From positions 42,495,176 through 42,559,175 of the forward strand of contig NC_080046.1 in assembly GCF_012489685.1 (NCBI RefSeq): a stretch of DNA of 64,000 nt. Direction: 5' to 3'. Shown piece by piece: positions 24,845-35,656 of this stretch; positions within the stretch are counted from its first letter, which is position 1; every line of letters starts with the position of its first letter. Below the pieces are notes generated by a model. That model did no database searches, had not been told where the DNA came from, and saw only the letters and a program-made list of their open reading frames with translations. Origin of the DNA: Lotus japonicus. Its lineage: Eukaryota; Streptophyta; Magnoliopsida; Fabales; Fabaceae. A program made the translations under genes and the position numbers.

Positions 24845-24932
24845 ATGAGAAACAGTACTTGAAATTCAAAAAGAAAAAAGATATAGAAGACAAAAGCAAA
24901 TTGTATTTAATGGACCGTGTACAAACAAAAAG

Positions 24933-26874
24933 ATGAGAACCCTTTTGGACATATTATATGAAAAAGGGATGAGAACAATCAACACAATTCCTCCATTCTG
25001 ATGGGAAATTCAACACAATTAGCAACAACACAAACACTAACAGAGCAATAAGCAGCGGATAATCAATTTTCCTAACTTGTTGAATCCGTGAGGAGCAATA
25101 ACAAATGATGCAGCAACTAAAATCACAATCAAAAGGACACCAAGATTTTTAACGTGGTAAAAACCTTCTCAATGTGAGAAGTAAAACAACAATGGGCACA
25201 AGCTAGTAATCAAACTCCACTATGATGAAATAAGGGTACAAGAGTCTCAAAATACAGCACAAATCGTGCTCAACAATTGGCCAAATAACAAAGCAAAAAC
25301 CATAAAGTAGAGACCAAGAAAAACCAGAATTCTGAAAAAACACTGCCACTGTCCGCGCCCATTTCTCCCATCTCAGACAACTTCTCGCCGATCCAACCAT
25401 CCAGAATGAAGATCTATGAGTCACGAACCTGCTGCAAAAGTTTCAGCCCGATCCGACGGTGAACGCAGGGGTAATCGCGAATTTCGTCTGACTGGTGAGG
25501 GTTTGTGTGAACCAGTTTTTCTTCTCTTCTCTCTCACTTTTCTCTTTGCTTCTCTTGCCAAATCAGACCTCTCTCTTAACCCTAGCTGACCCCTCTCCAC
25601 TTGTTTAAGTGAGACAAAGTGGAGAGAAACTGGTTCGCACAAACCCTAACCATAGTACTTCATTCTGGACGGTTGGATCAACGAGAAGTTGTTTGAGATG
25701 GGAGAAATTGGGCACGGACAATAGCAGTATTTTCTGGTTTTTCAGATTCTCTTAGTTCTCTATTTTGAGTTTGTTGCTTTGTTGTTTGGTCAATTGTTGA
25801 GCACGATTTGTGCTATATTTTGAGACTCTCTTGTACCATTATTTGATCATAGTGGAGCTTCATTACTGGCTTGTGCCCGTGGTTGTTTTACTTCTCACAT
25901 TGAGAAGGTTTTTACCACATTAAAAATCTTGGTGTCCTTTTGATTATGATTTTAGTTGCTGCATCATTTGTTATTGCTCCTCACGGATTCAACAAGTTAG
26001 GAAAATTAATTATTCGCTACTTATTGCTCTGTCAGTGTTGTTGTTAATTGTGTTGAATTTCCCATCACAAATGTTAGAACTTTAAAAATGGACAATGTTT
26101 TGGATTAAACCCTTTGCCCTATGACATTAAAAAATAAATTTATTATACATAGAGGCTAGTGAAAATCATAAAGTAGACAACCCATCCAAAGGTGGCATAG
26201 TATTTCCATCAATTTTATACTTGTGGCAAGGTTAACAATAACAGCCTGTAAGTATGATGCTCTGGAACAAATAGAATATGAATTTATAATGGGCAGAAGA
26301 CCCAAGTGCATATTTTGTGAAACCTTCAAAAAAGACTTTGTTATATATGGCTTTATTAAACAAAAATTGATCTTAAATAGAGTCCAATGATTGATCCATG
26401 TAAATGACTCATCAAGTAGTTAAAGGTTTGGTTTTGGTAGCGGGCCTTAAAAAACAATTTGTCTGCTCACATGAATAGCACTACACTTGTTTCGGAATAC
26501 ATCTTTCTGAAACTACAACTATGTGATGTAAAGATTCGATTCCACAAAGTTTTACCTTTCCCCGGGGAGGAGGAGGGGGGGGGGGGTAAGACTAAATAAG
26601 GCCATAAGTAACCTAAAAGAAATTTTATACATACAAAACTATACAAGTAATTACAATTATGAAGACTAAAGGCAATACGTAACCTAAAAGAAGTTTTATA
26701 CATACAAACCTATACAAGTATTTACAATTATGAAGCTAATCATTCCCTCACAATTTTAAGTTAATAAATGTAGTTCCTATCCTACAGTCATGATTAATGA
26801 AGCACAGTAGTAAGCTACTCTTTTGATAAGCAAACAGTCTAGTTGTAAAATCGATCGGGGGAGAAACTAGAATA
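24933..26874. repeat. 1.94-kb direct repeat, copy 2 (right of LINE)
   Basis: Partner of 17377-19313. It ends 44 bp from the stop codon of the FRIGIDA-like gene, so it probably supplies that gene's 3' untranslated or downstream region. Confidence 0.93.
25000..26066. mobile_element. Foldback element with about 450-bp inverted arms (copy 2)
   Basis: Copy of the 17444-18510 element carried in the second direct repeat, with only a few base differences. Confidence 0.75.
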
Positions 26875-26917
26875 CTACCACAGTACAGGTAGGAGTAGTG
26901 ATTTATTGATCTATACT

Positions 26918-29900
26918 CTATAGAGGATTATATGATGCTTTGTAATTATGCTGCAGGTTAGCACCACCATAAGAAGAGGTTCTATCATGATAACAAGATG
27001 GAACATGAGGCTCTGATGAGGTTTTTTTTCTTTTTAGATGAGAACTGCCTAGACTCGGATTGCCACTGTGACCCATTGAGCCACCGGCATGACCATAAGG
27101 CCCAGCTGAAGGACAGGTATAAAAAGGAATAGTTGGGGTAGGGGCCACCATGCGAAATGGCATGGCTGGCAAGCTCATGTATGGATTTGGATGCTCAGGA
27201 AACAAACCTGATGGATGGACAAGAGATTGTTGGTACTGGTGTATTGCTGTATTGCCATTGTTAAAATTCTTACGGACAGCTTCAGTACCAACCGGAGCAG
27301 AACTCCGAGGGCGCTTGATCCCACTTTGCTGGTCGTGCTGAGGAGGCTTTAAAGAAGAAGCTGGTGGCAGCAATTTCATACATGCCTTCTTCTGCCTCTT
27401 CAGTTGCTCTATCCGCTTCTCAAGGCTAGCTCGTAGATAATCACATTCAAGCTTGTGACTATCAATGATCTTAATTACCAATTTCAGTGAACAAATTTCT
27501 CTGGCTGTAATCTCAAGCTGCAAAAATACCTCAATAAATATAGGAGGTGGTACCATGCATTCAGTTATCAATCAAGGTGACACACTTACCAGTGGCTTTT
27601 CTTCCTGGGAAAGTCGTATAGCAAGTTTCTTAGATTCATCCACACAAGCTTCCAAAATGTGAACAGGTGGAATCGTATCAGCCAGATCAAACTCCAAAAC
27701 ATACTTGACAGCCAGGCTATATTTTCCCTTATTTATAAGCTTCTGAATAATATCTGCAAACCGTAAACAAGCAGTGTCTTACAAATAAAAGTACTTGAGA
27801 GGTAACACTAGAAGTTATGCAAGTATTTGCACACACCTACATATACCATAGAGATACATAAAATTAAAACTGTCACGTCATCATAAATTAACTAAAACTA
27901 ATTCTTCTTCCTTCTTTCTTCTTTTTTCTTATTATCTGCACCACTAGTACATGTCTGTGTATATGTTAACCTCCTTTTCATATGCAGCTTGACACCCTCT
28001 ACATTTTTAAGGAGATAAAAACCCACCAAATTGAAGACAAGACAAATCTGATGAAAACTAAAGCAAGTAATTTTACATTAAGAGAGAAATACTTGGATTC
28101 CTTTTACTACGCTTAATTGAGCATTCTCACTTTTTTGGTTCTATATGTTTAATTACAAGAGATTTCATCCGCAAGGAGAGAACTAGGTGAAACATTCCCC
28201 TGACCAACCTTACTGAACAATCCTTGACACTGAAAACTGCCAATGGAAGCAGAAAATTCCAATCCCAACGGCCAACCAAGTCTTATGAGTGGCAATAAAG
28301 GAAGGGGCTGAAAAGGATGTATTGGTAACTGAAATTCTTGGCTATGCCAATAAAGGGCCTAATTCATCCACAAAACAATCATGGCTGCCTTAAACACAAA
28401 ACAAATTACTAAGTGCTGGTTTGCTTCCCGGAGCTTTCAGTGAAAATGAAAGCATTAAATAATTGAAATAGTTAGTAGTGGTAAGCTATGATATTTATAA
28501 TCATATAAACTTCAAATTACATTTAAGAGATTACTAAAGAAGACAAAACTTGGACTGGCAAGAGGATGCTTATAGGGAAAACCATGACCCCGGAGAAAAT
28601 TTTAGAAGAAACTTTCTGTATGATTAATAGGAAGGGGGTTGAGAAGGTGGAATTTTTTGGGATTAAACCACAGGTTTCCACGACTAGGTAATGTTGTTTG
28701 AGTCGAGTTTGACCACTATAGGCAGAAAAACTCCCCCTAACAAATATTTCAGAAGAAACTTTCTGAATGATTAATAGGAAGTGGAATTTTTTGGGATTAA
28801 ACCACAGGTTTCCTCGACTAGGTAATCTTGTTTGAGTCGAGTTTGACCACTATAGGCGGAAAAACTCCCCCCTAACAAATATTTTAAAGCAGCTGCATTC
28901 ACTATAGGTGGAAGACTTGCACAATTTTTCAATTTTTCTGTCATAATGTAAAACTGCATTCTTGTCCACCAATTTTTTGTTGTTTCCAACTAAAAGATTG
29001 ATCTTTTCCGACCATTTCAAATTTGAAGGATGCTGGCATCCACATAAAAGGATGCTGGCATCCACATGAAGACATTACAGTTTACACATACCATCTGTAC
29101 TTGCAAAATATTTTAATGACTACATATGAAAGAGAGATATTGTTACACACAAAATTTCTAACATGCCCAATACATGTTGATGGGGAACTTTTGTTGGAAC
29201 AACAAGTAACAACATAGCAAGCAAACAATTTATCCACATAGGCGTAAATGAGGTATGTAAGTAATTGTTTATGTTTAATTAATATTAGGATAAGAATCCC
29301 TAATATTTGCGACTTTACTAGCTCCTCAAGATAAGGAGCCCACCATACACTTTAATGACAAGAAAATGAATATTTTTAGGGTGTACTTAGTTTTTTTTTT
29401 TCCCCTTTCATTTTCAATTGATATGTCACTAATAATTACAGAAATACTACCATTCTCAAGAATTTGTCAAGGAAACTTACTTTGCAAATTCTTGAAAACT
29501 GAAAACAAAGTAAAAAAAAAGAACACCACTTCAAATTTAGATATGTTAGACTTAGATGCATAAAGAAAGCAACTGACATAATCCTAGCTAACACCCACTT
29601 CTTTCCTTCTCTCTTATCTTTCTCTAGTTCGTCTAGTTCGTCAATACCAATGGTGCTAATATCAATCTTCAATACCCCTACCAGCCTGAGAGGTATGTGC
29701 ACTAAACTCAAATCCAAGAATCATTCTTCCCTATCTAACTATACCCTTATGCAGAATATTTTAAAATACAAAATACAAGAACACAATACTAAACAAACAC
29801 AAGCTATCCGCCAAACCTTACCGGGTACTCTACCCGTCAAACAATTGGGTACTCCATCCGTCAAACAAATGGCCCGGTACAGCTCCGGGAAATCATCATT

Positions 29901-30557
29901 AACTGCGGCCAAGGCAGAAAAGGAAATAAGCTCATCCGTGCTGAATTCAGAAACCAAACCAAAGGCGGAAACAATATTTAAAAACCCGATCGCCCCCAAA
30001 GCGCTGGCAGCATCAACCACCAACCACTTTCTCCACTCCAGAGCCAACTTCAACGCCTTCTCCTTGGCCTTAGAACTCACACTCACACCAGCAACCCTCA
30101 ACTGCTTCAACAACATAATACAAATCTTTTTCATCTTCTTCGATTCCTTATCCTTGGAACTACCACCCACCCCATTAAGCCCTTCCAATGATTGCAGAAC
30201 CATCTCAGCCGGGTCCGGCGCGCACCGCAACGCCCCAGGAAGCTCAGCCTGAACCCTAATTCGATCCGCAAAGCGGGCTTTAACGAAATTCCTCAACCCT
30301 ACACCATCCATTTTCTCACACAGAACGCTCAACTCATAGCTAGGCTTAACCGAGCCCGGAACGATGTAGTTTTTCCGGAACACCCCAGTTGAATCATTGG
30401 TCTGATTTGATGGTGGGTCGTTAGGGTTCGCCGGAAAGTTCGCATCTTTCGTGGTTCGGTGGATAGGTTCAACATCTAGGGTTTCTGGGTTGGGAATGTG
30501 ATTGTTCGTCGAAGTATTCTTCTTCAGTGCGGTTGAAATCGAATTCAGCGTAGCCAT
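26918..30557 (-). CDS. FRIGIDA-like protein (3 exons)
   Basis: Member of the FRIGIDA family, whose founder acts in the nucleus with chromatin modifiers to control FLC and flowering time; the role of this paralogue is not known. Exons on the minus strand are 30557-29822, 27753-27590 and 27517-26918. GT/AG borders and phases join; predicted length is 499 residues. Family features are the YELSVLCEKMDGVGLRNFV block (about residue 73 on), PDPAEMVLQSLEG, and in exon 2-3 a run like IIQKLI-KGKYSLAVKYV-EFDLADTIPPVHILEAC, then a coiled-coil-like basic KRIEQLKRQKKA. The C-terminal third is rich in Pro, Gly, Ser and Tyr. The start is the first ATG in frame. Odd: a 24-bp imperfect tandem duplication (29823-29870) at the end of exon 1 adds about eight residues. 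No frame break. The FRL1-FRL5 subtype is not decided. Confidence 0.88.
28604..28885. repeat. About 147-bp tandem duplication in FRL intron 1
   Basis: The segment starting 'agaagaaactttctg' at 28604 recurs at 28751. Both copies contain 'ggaattttttgggattaaac', 'gtcgagtttgaccactatag' and 'aaaactcccc'. The copies differ by several substitutions and a short segment present only in the first. Confidence 0.85.
29027..29066. repeat. Palindromic tandem repeat
   Basis: Two direct copies of a roughly 20-bp unit, each holding the palindrome GGATGCtGGCATCC, in FRL intron 1. Confidence 0.75.
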
Positions 30558-31051
30558 TGTTAGGGTTTTGAGAACTGAGAATGGAAATTCGAAGTGGGGA
30601 TTTGAGATTCACGAGATTGGAGGAACGATTGGTGCATTCTGCAAACCCTAGAACGATGCATGAAGAGAGATCATGAACTCGCCGTTTCGCGCCAGCGGGG
30701 ATGGAGTCTGCTGAGACTTGCTTAGCAATTGCGCTTAAAACGGTTGTGTGTGCAATGGCAAATGAATTATGAAATTCAAAAAAATCATGACATTATCTAC
30801 TTACTAAGAATATTATGATAGTATTTTAAAAAAATATATAGTAAGAAAAAAAAAGTCAAGGAATGGAGAACATGAGAGGATGCCACCTATGTAACTATTT
30901 CTTGGCGCGCTCCGCCGGACGGCTGGGTTGGATTGCGCTGAAAGTTGATGGCTCGTCGTTAGGGAATCCGATGAGAGCTTATTAAAAAATATCTATTAGA
31001 AAGCATCTAATAATTAACCATAGATGTTTTCTTAATAAGCTTCGTCCAAAA
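30558..31051. other. FRL upstream region
   Basis: The 5' flank of the FRIGIDA-like gene (transcribed leftward). It is fairly GC-rich to about 30720, then AT-rich. No clear TATA box could be assigned. No other gene was seen. Confidence 0.45.
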
Positions 31052-32622
31052 TTGGTTGCGTTAGGGTTTTCGCCGCACTCACCTGAACGGCGACGACAAC
31101 CTTCTTTTTCTATGCGGCGAGACTCTGACCCTTCTCATTCGTGCTGCTCCGCTCGCTGCCATTCTGGCGGCCTTTGTCACGGTCTCTATTTTGAAATAAT
31201 GGAAGACAAACGCTCTGCTAGGATTTCACACTCCCTAAAATGCGTTGTGGGGGCAGCAAGTGGTCTGGGCCATGGTGGTTCGTCGGTTGGGCTCGGCACA
31301 GATCTTGACAGAGGTGATTGTGAGGAAGGAGATCCCGAAGAAGAATTGGTTCATGGTCGAGGAGAAAGGAGCGCTTTCAAGTCGTACACCGCTATGTTCA
31401 TCGATGGGAATGGGGATTTTGTTGGTTATCACTAAATTAGGGGACTTTTTTTGCAGTATGGAAACCTAGTAAAGGTTCTGAGCAGTGAATGAGGAAGATC
31501 AAGGGGCAATTTTGGTTTGGATTTGTGCGGTTCACATCTATGAAGAATGTGTCACTAGCGATTAAGCTTATGAATGGCGCAAGGGTCGGGGAGTGGCGTT
31601 GTTCGTGGCAGTGGCGAGGTTTCCTTATCAGGCATCTACAGATTCACACTTGACGAAAAGGGGCGTCCAACATCCGCCCAAAAAGATGGTGGCTCCTTTG
31701 TCTCAAGAAGAAGAACGCCAGTCGTTTGCGTCCTTTCCTGCCTCTTCACCGTGAGTGATGTTGAGTTGGGGACGCTGAAGGGTCGACGAACGATGCCTTT
31801 CTCTTAGGGAGAAGAAAGCTTGATTTTTGGTAGCTCAAGAGTCACCACTGAGGGCTCAAGGTTTCCGAACGATTTTTTGTTTCCAGTAATTTCTTCTGCA
31901 GCCTGGTGTAAGGTAGTTGATATGAGGGTTGAAGAGGGCTTGAATGATGTTGCGTTGGTTGTTTCTCATCTTAAGAGGCGAAGGTTTTTTGAAAAAATTG
32001 TAATGTTTTCTCACTCTGACGTTGGAGATGTTGCATTGGTTGTTTCACGCTTTCTGCAGGTGGATCTTTGTGATGGAGAAAGGATTAAGGTATATTGTGA
32101 CAAGGATTTTATTGCTAAAGTGAGGCTGAAGCTTTTTGCTGATGGTTGGCCCATGTTTTGGACAATGGGTGGAAGCTCTAGAAAACAATTCTATGGGGGA
32201 ATGCAGAGATCGAACTGGACGAAGGGATTGATTGGTTGAATCGTAAGGCTGGAGAGTCTAAGAGGTTATCGTTAGGTAATATGGATGGAGGCTCTTTAAA
32301 CTTGGAAGAGATGGCTATGTTGCAACTCATTCATGTTATGAATGTCAAGGAAACAGAGAGAGACAATTGTTGGAGCCACGTTGAGGTAGTTTCTTCTCCC
32401 GAGGATTCAAGGTATTCTTTCGATTTTGGTTTCGGTTCAAGTCTTGATTGCGCTGCGGATTTCTTTTCTTCTTCATCCATTTCGTTTGGTTTGGATGAAG
32501 CCATTCAGTGTCTCATGGACCATCCTTCTCGTTGGGGTAAGGAGAATTCTCTTTTGAAAAATGGCTCCCACAAATATCTTGGTTCTAAAGCGTCAGTTTC
32601 TCACCATCAGGACCGCGGGTAA
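31052..32622 (+). pseudogene. Decayed RRM-type LINE ORF1 (non-LTR retrotransposon)
   Basis: Several frames together give a degraded RRM: 'SYTAMFIDGNG', then 'LFLQYGNLVKVLSSE', then 'FWFGFVRFTSMKNVSLAI' with 'LMNGARVGEW' across 31380-31600. This is the RRM arrangement of the ORF1 found in some plant L1-like elements. Downstream open pieces (31820-32239 and 32236-32622) look like the rest of the ORF1 tail. Many stops and shifts are present, and no endonuclease or RT follows. This is an inference from motifs; a decayed host RNA-binding gene is a weaker alternative. Confidence 0.5.
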
Positions 32623-32639
32623 AATAAAAAGGGTAAAAA

Positions 32640-33268
32640 ATCATAGGACGTCGTTGATGTTTCCCTGTATCAATATGGGGTTTTAACGCGTGCTAGAAAG
32701 GCTCAGTTTTTGGCTCAAGGTGGTTTGGGAGTTTTTTTTATAGATTGTATGGAGGTTGAGGGGTTTTGATATTCTGGTTATGGCTATGGTTGAGGGGTTG
32801 TTTTGAAGTTGATTTCAGTTTGCGGTACCGTTGTGGGTTATAGAATATGTTGAATTGAATCAATATCTGGATGTTGGTACCCTATACATTACTCAAGAAT
32901 ATTTTGAACCAAGGAAAATTGTTTTTGCTGATAAATCTTGAGAAGTCTTGTTGGGGTTATTATCTCGTGGTCATATGTGTATTTTATTCTTACTTTATTA
33001 TATATGTCATTATAATTTAAAAAACATTATGTGTATCATTATTTTTTAATCTTACTTTATTACATATGTTGCCCCTTATTATCAATCCATGATAACATTA
33101 AAATTTTTAATAAATATTATTTTTCTTCCGTAACAATTATCATTACACATTAAATTTAATCTAATATATTTATCTATTTTTTATTGAAAATATCTATTTC
33201 ATTTTAAACTTATATGAAACAAGTTTCCACCAAATAAATATATTAATAAATTATATTTAAAATAAATT
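32640..33268. other. AT-rich spacer
   Basis: No gene recognised. It may begin with the decayed 3' part of the LINE ORF1 and becomes very AT-rich before the target duplication of the Tekay-like LTR. Confidence 0.45.
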
Positions 33269-33650
33269 AATACTGTAACATCCCGATTTACAGGTGTCAC
33301 TTAGTAATTCAAAAATAAAATAAAGCGAAAAATGCCGGTAATTTTTTTCCGTTTTCTTTTGAAGTAAAAGACTTTTCAAATAAAGACTCAACCCAAGATT
33401 GCACAACATAACTAAAGTACAATATAGATATACAACCCCGATGTAACCATAAGTAGCAGAAAGAGACAGAAAGTAAGCCCGAAGACAATATGTACAGATC
33501 GAGTGATTAGAGTGACAAAGTTATAAGTATATGTCTTTAAAGTGGGAGAGTCAACCCAAAACGGCCTCCTCCAGACTTCCTACGTCCGACTACTCCCTGT
33601 GATCCCCATGACAGAGAACCACACCAAAAAGTAATGTGTCAGGGACCTAC

Positions 33651-34032
33651 TGTTCTGTCCTAAGGTAAGCTTACGTAAGAAGAGGAGTGGAAAGCAAACC
33701 CTAGCAGAGCACTAAAATAGACAAGATATAACAAAAAGGGTATATTCTCATTAATTATTCAAAAGTCCCCAGTACAAGGTGATGGATGACCTTCACTTTT
33801 ATAGAGGGTATGGTCATGATATGGACTTTTCCTACATTTGGGCCTGACAACTAGGGCCCAAATCCCTATGCATATAAGACAAATCCAAAAGAATCTTCCA
33901 GCTGGCTTGCGGGTCCGCCTAAAGGGGAGGGCGAGAATCCTCAGCGTTTCACCAGTTCCCGCCATGTCTTCCTTTGTCCGACTGGCTGCTTGTTTCGGGC
34001 GGGCATTGGAGTCTTTATTCCCGCCCAGTCCA
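33651..34032 (-). repeat. 3' LTR of Tat element
   Basis: 382 bp, matching 50482-50859. Just inside it, at 34036-34046, the minus strand has a G-rich polypurine tract (TTGGGGGGG) before the LTR. Confidence 0.9.
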
Positions 34033-34121
34033 CATGCCCCCCCAAGACATGAGGCTCAGGTAGGTTGAGTCGAAATGTCTTCAATATGCTATTTTGTTGC
34101 TTGCCTTCACTATTCACTGAG

Positions 34122-35001
34122 GTAGCGTTTGGTAGACAGGTGGGAAGGGAACGGAACAGGACACATGAGTTCCGTTCTGTGTTTGTCATGTTTTTAAGAT
34201 GGAACGGAACGGGACAAAAGGCTCTAGGAACGGGACATTTTGGTTCCCTGGAGAAGGGTGGAACGGAAGGGAACGGAACGGAACACTCTCTTAAAACTTT
34301 TGCAAGTTCAAAAATACCCTTAATTTATATTTGAAATTTTATGTATCTAAACAGTTTTAAATCACTTCTAAAATTGAAAGCACTTATTATATTTGTAGAC
34401 AAAGTTAAATGAAAATCTACTTTTTCAAAAAAATCACTTAAAATAAAATCAATTATTTTTTCAAACGTAAAATCACTTGTTGTAAGCAATGATAAACGAG
34501 CTAATTAGAGTGCGTTTGATTCAACTTATTTTGAAAAATTACTTTTTAATAAAAAACCATTTTTAAATCAAAAAATCACCTTTTTAATCAAAATCTCACT
34601 TTTTGTGTTTGTTTCAGGTGAAGCTGAAAACAGATTATTTGAAACAGTTACTTTAGCTTATCATGAAATAAAAAAGTGATTTCAATAACATACTAAAACA
34701 ACTTCAACAATATATAAGTGATTATTTTAAAGAAATAAGTGATTATTTTAAAGAAATAAGTGATTATTCATGAAGTAAGCAATAACAAACGGTTTCTATA
34801 CAAAATGTTCAATTGGGTTCAATTTGTTTTCCTCAATCAAATATTAAACATGCAGGGTTATATATGTAATTAAAATCATGGTTCTGTTCTATTGACTTGG
34901 AGTTACCAAACACAACACACAGAACATTGTTGTCCTGTTCCATCCTGTTCTGTCCCGTTCCGTTCTATTATGTCCTGTTCCGTTCTGTCACCAAACGCTA
35001 C
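34122..35001. mobile_element. 880-bp MITE with GTAGCGTTTGG inverted ends
   Basis: The inverted ends are GTAGCGTTTGGTAGACAG (left) and GTAGCGTTTGGTGACAG (right, reverse complement). The target duplication 'ctgag' lies at 34117-34121 and 35002-35006. Subterminal GGAACGGAAC/GGGACA words occur in inverted order at both ends. The centre is AT-rich with no transposase. It is inserted between the 3' LTR and the antisense ORF of the Tat element. Superfamily uncertain. Confidence 0.82.
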
Positions 35002-35099
35002 CTGAGTGATTCTTGGTGGAGTTATTTGTGAATGTTGGTTGTTCTTCACTCCCCCTTTCACTTTTGTTATTTATATCGCCATTCTTCGTAGTCGTTGAT

Positions 35100-35172
35100 A
35101 TGCCGCCACTTTTATGTTTTGTTGTTACACCGCCACTTTTATGTTTTGTTGTTACGCCGCCACTTTTTATAG
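35100..35172 (+). repeat. 30-bp tandem repeat, about 2.5 copies
   Basis: Units begin 'gccgccacttttatgttttg' and are followed by 'ttgttac'. They lie upstream of the antisense gene of the Tat element. Confidence 0.75.
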
Positions 35173-35383
35173 AGATATGTCGCCATTGTCATAACCGTCA
35201 ATCATGTCTTTTCAACTGACACACGCAATCCTTGTTTTCCGGGATTCGTCATCATTTGCCATGAATGCAGTTTCCATTTGTGTGTCTCGAGGAGTTATGC
35301 CTTTTCACCTCACACCTTTTTGAATTTCAAATCCCACGACTCTTCGCTACCTATCCCACTCATTCTCTCTCCTCTTTTTCCCC

Positions 35384-35390
35384 TATAAAA
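35384..35390 (+). promoter_or_regulatory. TATA box of the Tat antisense gene
   Basis: TATAAAA lies within a CT-rich stretch about 270 bp upstream of the ATG at 35657 and on the same strand. It suggests that the antisense gene has its own promoter rather than using an LTR. Confidence 0.6.
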
Positions 35391-35656
35391 CCTCTTTTAA
35401 CCTTTCACTTCTTTACTTTCTGAAACTCTCTTTTTTACTCTCTGAAACTTCTCTGAAATTCTCTCACTTTCTCTTCTTTGAACTCCGGCGAACCTTCGTT
35501 TACTCCGGCCGTCGTCATTGCGGGGTGTTCTCCTTTAGCCGACGTTCTCCTTACCCAATCTCTCATTTCTTCCTCCGGTGAGTTCTTTACATCCTTTCTT
35601 CTCATTTTGTTTTCTTTCTCTTTCTTGACACTGTTCATCTTCCTCTTTTAACTTTC

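Larger units (their letters stand above)
19314..24932 (+). mobile_element. L1-type LINE, near full length, defective
   Basis: A 5.6-kb non-LTR retrotransposon with two ORFs: ORF1 (DUF4283 plus zinc knuckle) and ORF2 (endonuclease, RT, zf-RVT, RNase H). It has no LTRs and no long poly(A); the 3' end is A-rich ('acaaacaaaaag'). Instead of a normal 5-20 bp duplication it is flanked at both ends by 1.94-kb direct repeats. The coding frames carry two in-frame stops and three frameshifts. Confidence 0.92.

Noticed and set aside
34065..34334. 89-codon open frame near the Tat 3' LTR
   Set aside because: Spans the MITE border and its GGAACGG repeats; coincidental.
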